The notes under the pieces: model-generated
The model's input: the letters and a program-made list of their open reading frames with translations, nothing else
What the model was told of the DNA's origin: nothing
Database searches by the model: none
DNA from: Ramlibacter tataouinensis
GTDB taxonomy: Bacteria; Pseudomonadota; Gammaproteobacteria; Burkholderiales; Burkholderiaceae_C
Length of the DNA stretch: 23,078 bases
Reading direction: 5' to 3'
Assembly: GCA_002427815.1 (NCBI GenBank)
Contig: DIZF01000068.1
Coordinates: 66,861 to 89,938, forward strand
Part shown: piece after piece, positions 15,324-20,541 of the stretch
Position numbering within the stretch: position 1 is the first letter of the stretch
How the letters are laid out: the number at the start of each line of letters is the position of its first letter
Translations under genes and position numbers: made by a program

Positions 15324-16165
15324 GGACGGCCTTCGTTGTCCTGACCTACAACCGATCCGACGCGCTGCTGGCCGTGCTCCGGGGTCTCGCCCCGCAATGC
15401 GGGCGCAATGACGTGGTCGTGATCGCCGACGATGGCTCCCGGCCGGATCAGGTGCAGATGCTGCGCGCCGGGCTGCCCGCCTTTGCCTGCCCGGTGCGCC
15501 ACCTCTGGCATCCGGACGTGGGTTTCACGGCCGCGCGCTCGCGCAACCTGGGGGCATGGCACGCCCAAGCCGATTACCTGGTCTTCCTGGACGGCGATTG
15601 CGTGCCCAACCGGCATTTCGCTGCGCATCATCGGGCGCTGGCGCAGCCCGGCCATTTCGTGAACGGCAGCCGGGTGCTGCTCAGCGAACGGTTGAGCCAG
15701 CGTGCCCTGGCGGGCGAAATCGAGCTGGCGAAACTGAGCGCGTCGGACTGGCTGCGGCTGCGCCTGTCGGGTGACATTAACAAATTGACGCATCTTCTTT
15801 ACTGGCCCGGTGCGCCAGGACGGGTACAAACCGGGTTCCGCTGGAAAGGCATCCGCAGCTGCAACTTCGGCGTCTGGTATCGTGACTTCGAGGCCGTCAA
15901 TGGTTTCGATGAAAGCTTCAGCGGCTGGGGCCACGAGGACGCCGACCTGGTGCTGCGGCTGCATCACCACGGCAACCGGCGCAAGAACGGCTTCCTGGCC
16001 ACCGAGGTGTTCCACCTCTGGCACCCGGAAAATGGCCGGGCCGGGGAAGCCGGCAACCGCGCCCGGGTGCTGCAGCGGCTGCAAGGCACGCTGGTGCGCG
16101 CCGAGCTGGGGCTGGCCGAGCTGGCCCGCGCGCCGGCACCGATCGTGACCGTGTTGAACGAATGA
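15320..16165 (+). CDS. GT2 family glycosyltransferase with a galactosyltransferase-type C-terminal motif
   Basis: 281 residues. The N-terminal GT-A core has FVVLTYNRSDALLAVL, VVIADDGS and the DXD motif DGD (Asp91-Asp93). The C-terminal half carries GWGHEDADL (about 202-210), the acidic motif of the Glyco_transf_7C/beta-galactosyltransferase C-terminal region found in chondroitin-polymerase-like enzymes, and ends in TEVFHLWHP. There are no membrane helices. The ATG overlaps the previous glycosyltransferase stop and the end overlaps an ATG in the tolB frame. A role in adding a core or surface-polysaccharide sugar is inferred from neighbours; donor and acceptor are unknown. Confidence 0.87.
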   Translation: MRTAFVVLTYNRSDALLAVLRGLAPQCGRNDVVVIADDGSRPDQVQMLRAGLPAFACPVRHLWHPDVGFTAARSRNLGAWHAQADYLVFLDGDCVPNRHFAAHHRALAQPGHFVNGSRVLLSERLSQRALAGEIELAKLSASDWLRLRLSGDINKLTHLLYWPGAPGRVQTGFRWKGIRSCNFGVWYRDFEAVNGFDESFSGWGHEDADLVLRLHHHGNRRKNGFLATEVFHLWHPENGRAGEAGNRARVLQRLQGTLVRAELGLAELARAPAPIVTVLNE

Positions 16166-16182
16166 AGGAAAGACCGAAAAGC

Positions 16183-17463
16183 ATGAATATCCCAGCGTTG
16201 TGGCGACGACGCCAGTTGGTGGGCCTGTTGGGCGCGGTGGCGCTCCCGGCCTTCGCGCAGTTCCGAGTCGAAGTGACGGGGGTGGGCCTGACGCAGTTGC
16301 CGATTGCGATCGCACCGTTTCGCGGCGAGGCCCAGGCGCCCCAGAAGATCGCGGCCATCGTGCAGGCCGACCTGGAGCGCAGCGGACAGTTCCGGGCCAT
16401 CGACGGAGCCGGTGCCGCGTTGGACGAGACCAGCCATCCGGATCTGACGCCGTGGCGGCAGAAGGGCGCCGACTCGCTGGCCACCGGCAGCATCTCGCGG
16501 CTGGCGGACGGCCGTTACGACGTGCGATTCCGCCTGTGGGACGTGGTACGCGGCCAGGATCTGGGCGGCCAGAGCTATGCCGTGCCGACCGGCGATCTGC
16601 GGCTGGCGGCTCACCGCATCGCGGACTTCATCTACGAGAAGCTCACCGGCGAAAAAGGTGTGTTCTCGACCCGCATCGCCTACGTGACGCAGGCGGGCAA
16701 GCGCTACAACCTGTGGGTGGCGGATGCCGACGGCGAGAACGCGCAGTCGGCGCTGGCCAGCAGCGAGCCCATCATCTCGCCGGCCTGGTCGGCCAACGGC
16801 GCGCAACTGGCGTACGTGTCGTTCGAATCGCGCAAGCCCGTGGTCTACGTGCATGACGTGGCCACCGGCAAGCGCCGGCTGATCGCCAACTTCCGCGGTT
16901 CCAACAGCGCCCCGACCTGGTCGCCCGACGGACGCACGCTGGCCGTGACGCTCAGCCGCGATGGCGGATCGCAGCTCTACACCATCGATGCCAATGGCGG
17001 CGAACCCCATCGGCTGACGCAGTCCAGCGGCATCGACACCGAACCCGTCTATGCGCCTGACGGGCGCAGCATCTATTTCGTGAGTGACCGCGGCGGCGCG
17101 CCGCAGATCTACCGCATGCCCGCAACCGGCGGCAACCCCGAGCGCGTGACCTTTACGGGCAGTTACAACATCTCGCCGGCCATCAGTCCGGACGGTCGCT
17201 GGCTGGCCTACATTTCCCGCATCAACGGGGCCTTCAAGCTGCAGGTCATGGAACTTGGCAGCGGCACGGTGAACTCACTTACCGATACCACAGCCGATGA
17301 ACGTCCCAGCTTCGCGCCCAACGGCCGCCTGATCGTCTATGCGACGCGGCAAAATGGCAAGGAAGCGCTGATGACAACCACCTTGGACGGCAAGATCAAG
17401 GCGCGCCTGGCGGGCCAGGGCGGTGATATTCGCGAACCGGACTGGGGTCCGTTCCAGAAATGA
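16183..17463 (+). CDS. tolB: Tol-Pal system periplasmic beta-propeller protein TolB
   Basis: 426 residues from ATG 16183 (E. coli 430). The signal peptide has an RRR n-region and ends ALPAFA, cleaved before Gln26. The N-terminal domain (to about 160) precedes a beta-propeller with repeated SPDGR/APDGR blades such as YAPDGRSIYFVSDRGGAPQIYRM. TolB binds Pal and is released by TolA as part of the force-driven system that constricts the outer membrane at division. The in-frame ATG at 16162, overlapping the previous stop, would add seven residues. ATG 16183 is preferred because AAGGAA precedes it and the signal peptide then looks normal. tolQ, tolR and tolA are not in the window; glycosyltransferase genes precede tolB instead. 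Confidence 0.96.
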   Translation: MNIPALWRRRQLVGLLGAVALPAFAQFRVEVTGVGLTQLPIAIAPFRGEAQAPQKIAAIVQADLERSGQFRAIDGAGAALDETSHPDLTPWRQKGADSLATGSISRLADGRYDVRFRLWDVVRGQDLGGQSYAVPTGDLRLAAHRIADFIYEKLTGEKGVFSTRIAYVTQAGKRYNLWVADADGENAQSALASSEPIISPAWSANGAQLAYVSFESRKPVVYVHDVATGKRRLIANFRGSNSAPTWSPDGRTLAVTLSRDGGSQLYTIDANGGEPHRLTQSSGIDTEPVYAPDGRSIYFVSDRGGAPQIYRMPATGGNPERVTFTGSYNISPAISPDGRWLAYISRINGAFKLQVMELGSGTVNSLTDTTADERPSFAPNGRLIVYATRQNGKEALMTTTLDGKIKARLAGQGGDIREPDWGPFQK

Positions 17464-17482
17464 CATTACAGGAGAGATTTTG

Positions 17483-18031
17483 ATGATGAATCGCATGTTC
17501 CGGGGCCTGTCCCTGTCCCTGGCCCTGACCCTGGCCCTGGTGGGTTGCTCCAGCGTCAAGCTCGATGACGTTCCGGTGGAGGACAAGAGCGCCACCTCCG
17601 CCACCGGCCAGCCCGGTGGCGGAGGTGGCGCGGCTGCGACCGAGAGCCAGGTTGCTCCGGTGGCTGCCGACTCCGCCGCCGGCACCGCCGCCGGCCCGGT
17701 AAACGTGGCGCGCCTGATCTACTTCGACTACGACAGCTATGTCATCAAGCCTGAATTCCAGACGCTGATCGAAGCGCACGCGCGCTTCCTCAAGGCCAAC
17801 AGCGCCCGCCATGTGACCATCGAAGGGCACACCGACGAACGCGGCGGGCGTGAATACAACCTGGCGCTGGGGCAGCGGCGCTCCGAGGCCGTGCGGCGAG
17901 CGCTCAGCCTGCTGGGAGTTTCGGACAACCAGATGGAAGCCGTCAGCTTCGGGAAGGAAAAACCCGCGGTGCAAGGCGGCGATGAAGAGGCATGGTCGCG
18001 CAACCGCCGTGCCGAAATCGTCTACCGGTGA
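17483..18031 (+). CDS. pal: Peptidoglycan-associated lipoprotein Pal
   Basis: 182 residues. GGAGAG at 17471-17476 lies six bases before ATG 17483. The lipoprotein signal ends LVGC, so Cys22 is lipidated; Ser at +2 predicts the outer membrane. A Gly/Ala/Ser-rich linker (about 40-75) leads to an OmpA-like peptidoglycan-binding domain: ARLIYFDYDSYVIKPEF, then VTIEGHTDERGGREYNLALGQRRS, the diaminopimelate-binding region, and a C-terminal SRNRRAEIVYR. Pal links the outer membrane to peptidoglycan and is the partner of TolB. The gap to tolB is 19 bases, and the stop shares one base with the cpoB ATG. Confidence 0.97.
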   Translation: MMNRMFRGLSLSLALTLALVGCSSVKLDDVPVEDKSATSATGQPGGGGGAAATESQVAPVAADSAAGTAAGPVNVARLIYFDYDSYVIKPEFQTLIEAHARFLKANSARHVTIEGHTDERGGREYNLALGQRRSEAVRRALSLLGVSDNQMEAVSFGKEKPAVQGGDEEAWSRNRRAEIVYR

Positions 18032-18831
18032 TGATTACGCTCATCTCGAGCCGCCGCTGGCGTGCCGCATTTGCCGCCGGGCTGGTGGCGCTGGGACTGG
18101 GCGCCAGCTCGATCGCCTCCGCGGCGCTGTTCGAAGACGACGAGGCCCGGCGCGCCATCCTCGAGTTGCGCCAACGCATGGACGCGCAGCGCCAGGCGAC
18201 GGACCGCCAGGCCGATGAGACGCGGCGAGCGGCCGAGGACACCAACCAGATGCGCCGCAGCCTGCTGGACCTGCAATCCCAGATCGAGTCGCTGCGCGGT
18301 GAAATCGCCCGCCTGACCGGCCAGAACGAGCAGTTGGTGCGCGACATCGCCGAGATCCAGCGTCGCCAGAAGGACATCGTGCAGGGGGTGGACGAGCGGC
18401 TGCGCAAGGTCGAGCCGTCCAAGGTCTCGGTCGACGGCAAGGAGTTCGTCGCCGATCCGGGCGAATCGCGTGACTTCGAAACCGCGCTGGCGACTTTCCG
18501 GCGCGGCGAATTTCCGGCGGCGCAGGCCGCCTTCGCGGACTTCATCAAGCGCTATCCGCAAAGCGGGTTCCGCCCCACCGCCTTGTTCTGGCTGGGCAAT
18601 TCGCAGTACGCCAATCGCGATTACAAAGGCGCCATCACCAACTTCCGCGCGCTGCTGGCCGCCGCGCCCGATCATCCACGCGCGGCCGAGGCCGTGCTGT
18701 CGATCGCGAATTGCCAGATCGAGCTGAAGGACAACGCCGGCGCGCGCCGCACGCTGGATGACCTGGTCAAGGCCTATCCGCAGTCCGAAGCGGCGGTGGC
18801 GGCCAAGGAAAGGCTGGCCCGATTCCGGTAG
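18031..18831 (+). CDS. cpoB: Cell division coordinator CpoB (YbgF)
   Basis: 266 residues, periplasmic. The signal peptide is cleaved after ASA (residue 31), and the mature start ALFEDDEARRAILELRQRM is typical. A coiled coil follows (about 40-125, Gln/Arg/Glu-rich heptads), then TPR repeats (about 145-266) with FRRGEFPAAQAAFADFIKRYPQS and FWLGNSQYANRDYKGAI. CpoB trimerises, binds TolA and couples peptidoglycan synthesis by PBP1B to outer-membrane constriction. The ATG is reached by TGATG overlap with the pal stop. Standard third member of tolB-pal-cpoB. Confidence 0.96.
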   Translation: MITLISSRRWRAAFAAGLVALGLGASSIASAALFEDDEARRAILELRQRMDAQRQATDRQADETRRAAEDTNQMRRSLLDLQSQIESLRGEIARLTGQNEQLVRDIAEIQRRQKDIVQGVDERLRKVEPSKVSVDGKEFVADPGESRDFETALATFRRGEFPAAQAAFADFIKRYPQSGFRPTALFWLGNSQYANRDYKGAITNFRALLAAAPDHPRAAEAVLSIANCQIELKDNAGARRTLDDLVKAYPQSEAAVAAKERLARFR

Positions 18832-18847
18832 CCATGCGGGGCCGACC

Positions 18848-18853
18848 TAGAAT
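18848..18853 (+). promoter_or_regulatory. Candidate -10 box (TAGAAT) placing the start site at the ATG of a small ORF
   Basis: TAGAAT ends seven bases before the A of ATG 18860, where transcription would normally begin, so the mRNA would be leaderless. The box sits in the loop of an inverted repeat: GGCCGA (18840-18845) and TCGGCC (18853-18858). No good -35 is seen. Confidence 0.4.
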
Positions 18854-18859
18854 CGGCCG

Positions 18860-18934
18860 ATGAACTCGTCCGGTTCCCTGTTGTCGACGGCGCAGCCACC
18901 GCCCATCGCCCTGCGGTTGGGGCGGCTCCCGTGA
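18860..18934 (+). CDS. Possible 24-residue leader peptide coupled to tcdA
   Basis: ATG AAC TCG begins a 24-codon ORF (MNSSGSLLSTAQPPPIALRL, then GRLP) whose TGA overlaps the GTG start of tcdA (GTGA). It lies immediately behind the TAGAAT box and has no Shine-Dalgarno, fitting leaderless translation. It contains three consecutive prolines. It may serve only to deliver ribosomes to tcdA. It could also be chance, since ORFs of this size are common in GC-rich DNA. Confidence 0.35.
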   Translation: MNSSGSLLSTAQPPPIALRLGRLP

Positions 18935-19707
18935 CCCATCTGGACGAGGCGGCGGATCTGAAGCGCCGTTTTGGCGGACTGGAACGCCTGTACGGCATCA
19001 CGGGCGCGGCCGCGATCCGCGCGACTCATGTGGCCGTGGTCGGCCTCGGAGGGGTCGGATCCTGGGCGGCCGAAGCACTGGCCCGCAGCGGCGTCGGCGA
19101 ATTGACCCTGATCGATCTCGACCATATCGCCGAATCCAACATCAACCGGCAGATCCACGCGCTGGACAGCACCGTGGGCCAGGCCAAGGTGCAGGCGATG
19201 CGCGATCGCATCGCGCAGATCAATCCGGCCTGTGTCGTGCATGGGATCGAGGAGTTCGTGGAGCCGGACAACTGGCCGCAGCTGCTGCCGCCGGGTGTCC
19301 AGGCCGTGATCGACGCCTGCGACCAGGTCAAGGCCAAGGTCGCCATGGCGGCCTGGGCGCTGGCGACGGGCACCCTGTTCGTGTCGGTGGGCGCCGCCGG
19401 CGGCAAGCGCCTGGCGCATCAGGTCGATCTCGATGACCTGGCGCAGGCCACGCACGACCCGCTGCTGGCGCAACTGCGCTACCGCTTGCGCAAATTCCAT
19501 GGGGCGCCACGCGAGGGCAGAAAGATCGGCGTGTCTTGCGTCTTCAGCCGCGAAGCCGTGGCCCCGCCCGACCCATCTTGTGCCATCGAGGGCGACGGCT
19601 CGCTCAACTGCCATGGCTACGGTTCGGTGGTGAGCGTCACCGCGACCTTCGGGCAATGCGCGGCGGGATGGATTTTGGACCGGGTGGTGGCGCGAAGCCA
19701 GCGGTAA
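18931..19707 (+). CDS. tcdA: tRNA threonylcarbamoyladenosine dehydratase (CsdL/TcdA)
   Basis: 258 residues of the E1-like ThiF/MoeB superfamily. It uses ATP to cyclise t6A at position 37 of tRNAs reading ANN codons into the hydantoin form ct6A. Seen are the opening RRFGGLERLYG, the nucleotide-binding GLGGVGSWAAEALARSGVG (about 37-55), LIDLDHIAESNINRQIHAL, the DACDQVKAK block and the C-terminal RYRLRK with GSLNCHGYGS. The start is GTG 18931 with at best a weak ribosome-binding site; it overlaps the stop of the 24-codon ORF. The next gene, 57 bases on, is tRNA-Lys(UUU), a tRNA class that carries t6A. Confidence 0.94.
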   Translation: MTHLDEAADLKRRFGGLERLYGITGAAAIRATHVAVVGLGGVGSWAAEALARSGVGELTLIDLDHIAESNINRQIHALDSTVGQAKVQAMRDRIAQINPACVVHGIEEFVEPDNWPQLLPPGVQAVIDACDQVKAKVAMAAWALATGTLFVSVGAAGGKRLAHQVDLDDLAQATHDPLLAQLRYRLRKFHGAPREGRKIGVSCVFSREAVAPPDPSCAIEGDGSLNCHGYGSVVSVTATFGQCAAGWILDRVVARSQR

Positions 19708-19713
19708 CAACGA

Positions 19714-19719
19714 TATAAT
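19714..19719 (+). promoter_or_regulatory. Consensus -10 box (TATAAT) for tRNA-Lys
   Basis: A perfect TATAAT begins seven bases after the tcdA stop. Transcription would start near 19726, about 39 bases before the mature tRNA. No consensus -35 lies at the expected distance, since that position falls in the end of tcdA. Confidence 0.65.
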
Positions 19720-19729
19720 CGTCGGCTTT

Positions 19730-19753
19730 GCTGCAGCCTGCACGGGCTGCAGC
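19730..19753 (+). promoter_or_regulatory. Nine-base-pair hairpin in the tRNA-Lys 5' leader
   Basis: GCTGCAGCC (19730-19738) and GGCTGCAGC (19745-19753) are perfectly complementary around the loop TGCACG. The hairpin ends 11 bases before the tRNA 5' end and would fold in the precursor made from the TATAAT box. There is no T-tract, so it is not an ordinary terminator for tcdA. Confidence 0.6.
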
Positions 19754-19764
19754 CAATCGAGTGC

Positions 19765-19840
19765 GGGACGTTAGCTCAGTTGGTAGAGCAGCGGACTTTT
19801 AATCCGTTGGTCGGGAGTTCGAGCCTCCCACGTCCTACCA
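19765..19840 (+). tRNA. tRNA-Lys, anticodon UUU
   Basis: 76 bases with encoded CCA. The acceptor stem is GGGACGT with ACGTCCT (first pair G-U), the discriminator is A and CCA ends at 19840. The D arm TTAGCTCAGTTGGTAGAGCA, anticodon loop CTTTTAA and TpsiC arm GGGAGTTCGAGCCTCCC all fold. The loop reads C32 U33, anticodon UUU, then A37, the position modified to t6A/ct6A. It has its own -10 box upstream and a strong terminator ten bases downstream. Confidence 0.97.
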
Positions 19841-19883
19841 GTGATTCAGAGGGACAGGCTGTCATGGTCTGTCCCTTTTTTTT
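19827..19883 (+). repeat. Copy 1 of a duplicated tRNA-Lys 3' end plus terminator block
   Basis: This stretch recurs at 20396-20452. Around the CCA end, 14 of 16 bases agree, including CCAGTGATT. Across the terminator, 29 of 31 bases agree, including the stem and the loop TGTCAnG. The two CCA ends are exactly 570 bases apart. Confidence 0.8.
19851..19883 (+). terminator. Intrinsic terminator of tRNA-Lys
   Basis: GGGACAGGC (19851-19859) pairs with GTCTGTCCC (19867-19875), nine pairs with one G-U, around the loop TGTCATG. Eight T residues follow directly. It starts ten bases after the tRNA CCA. Confidence 0.9.
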
Positions 19884-19938
19884 CATCTGGCGCAGCCAGG
19901 AACTCCGCTTGTCCTACCGCGGCCTGCGCCAACAGATG
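19884..19938. repeat. Imperfect inverted repeat behind the tRNA terminator
   Basis: CATCTGGCGCAG (19884-19895) is the reverse complement of the sequence at 19924-19938 apart from a three-base insertion (CTGCGCC, AAC, AGATG). The arms are 28 bases apart. It begins immediately after the T-tract. Confidence 0.5.
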
Positions 19939-20022
19939 ACATCTATCCTGACCTTAAGTGTTCTATTGGAGTAGCTGAGTTAACCCATTCCGTGGCAACC
20001 GGCCAACTTGAGAGAAATCGAC

Positions 20023-20376
20023 ATGAAATACGCAACGACATCACTTCTGCTGCTCGCACTACTCGGACTGGGCGCATGCACCGGGCCAATGGGACCGCAG
20101 GGTAATCAGGGCAACACCGGATATACCGGCGCAACGGGCGCCATGGGCGCCGCAGGCGCCACCGGTAACACGGGATACACCGGTGCTACGGGCGCGACCG
20201 GGGTCCAGGGCAATACCGGCAATACCGGCTATACCGGCGCCACTGGCGGCCAAGGAAGCACCGGAGATACCGGCGCCACCGGCGCTACCGGCAACACGGG
20301 ATACACCGGCGCTACGGGCGCCAAGGGCAATACGGGTACGGGGGGAGGTACCATTGTGGTGGTGCCCAAGCAGTAA
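20023..20376 (+). CDS. Collagen-like lipoprotein with Gly-X-Thr repeats
   Basis: 117 residues from ATG 20023, with AGAGA a few bases upstream; a TTG at 20008 would add five residues but spoil the signal. The lipoprotein signal MKYATTSLLLLALLGLGAC predicts lipidated Cys19, with Thr at +2, so probably outer-membrane anchored. The mature part is nearly all Gly-X-Y, about 28-29 consecutive triplets, with Thr dominating position Y and only two prolines, at the start. The unit GNTGYTGATGA recurs four times. The tail after GTGGG is TIVVVPKQ. Thr-rich, Pro-poor collagen-like bacterial proteins can form stalks, some glycosylated; trimer formation here is inference. The TAA stop lies at the edge of the second tRNA-Lys-like block. 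Confidence 0.85.
   Translation: MKYATTSLLLLALLGLGACTGPMGPQGNQGNTGYTGATGAMGAAGATGNTGYTGATGATGVQGNTGNTGYTGATGGQGSTGDTGATGATGNTGYTGATGAKGNTGTGGGTIVVVPKQ
20077..20345 (+). repeat. Tandem Gly-X-Y coding repeats in the collagen-like gene
   Basis: Nine-base periodicity throughout, with higher-order units encoding GNTGYTGATGA near 20113, 20164, 20218 and 20290. The copies near 20164 and 20290 are almost identical in DNA (AACACGGGATACACCGG shared). Such arrays change length by slippage or recombination. Confidence 0.75.
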
Positions 20377-20395
20377 TCCGGGGCAGGGCTGGACG

Positions 20396-20452
20396 CCCAA
20401 CGCCCTGCCAGTGATTACCAGGGGACAGGCTGTCAAGGCCTGTCCCTTTTTT
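20396..20452 (+). repeat. Copy 2 of the tRNA-Lys 3' end plus terminator block (tRNA fossil)
   Basis: CGCCCTGCCAGTGATT matches CGTCCTACCAGTGATT at the end of the tRNA, and the terminator that follows matches in 29 of 31 bases. Upstream, TAATCCG at 20374-20380 also matches the tRNA anticodon-loop region, but the rest of the T arm is degraded. It cannot encode a working tRNA. Confidence 0.75.
20422..20452 (+). terminator. Intrinsic terminator of the collagen-like gene
   Basis: GGGACAGGC (20422-20430) pairs perfectly with GCCTGTCCC (20438-20446) around TGTCAAG, followed by six T residues. It lies 46 bases after the collagen-like stop and is a near copy of the tRNA-Lys terminator. Confidence 0.9.
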
Positions 20453-20541
20453 CCTGCCGGAGTGCCCATTTGAGGCAGCACGCTGCAGGCGGCTTGCCGT
20501 CATACTTGCCGTCACAATTTGTGCGCGCAAAGGGAGTGACG

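Noticed and set aside
20077..20345. Possible CRISPR array from short regular repeats
   Set aside because: The repeats are contiguous nine-base coding units for Gly-X-Y triplets, without unique spacers of constant length or nearby cas genes.
20374..20410. A second functional tRNA-Lys
   Set aside because: Only scattered matches to the anticodon loop and 3' end remain; the acceptor, D and T arms cannot form.
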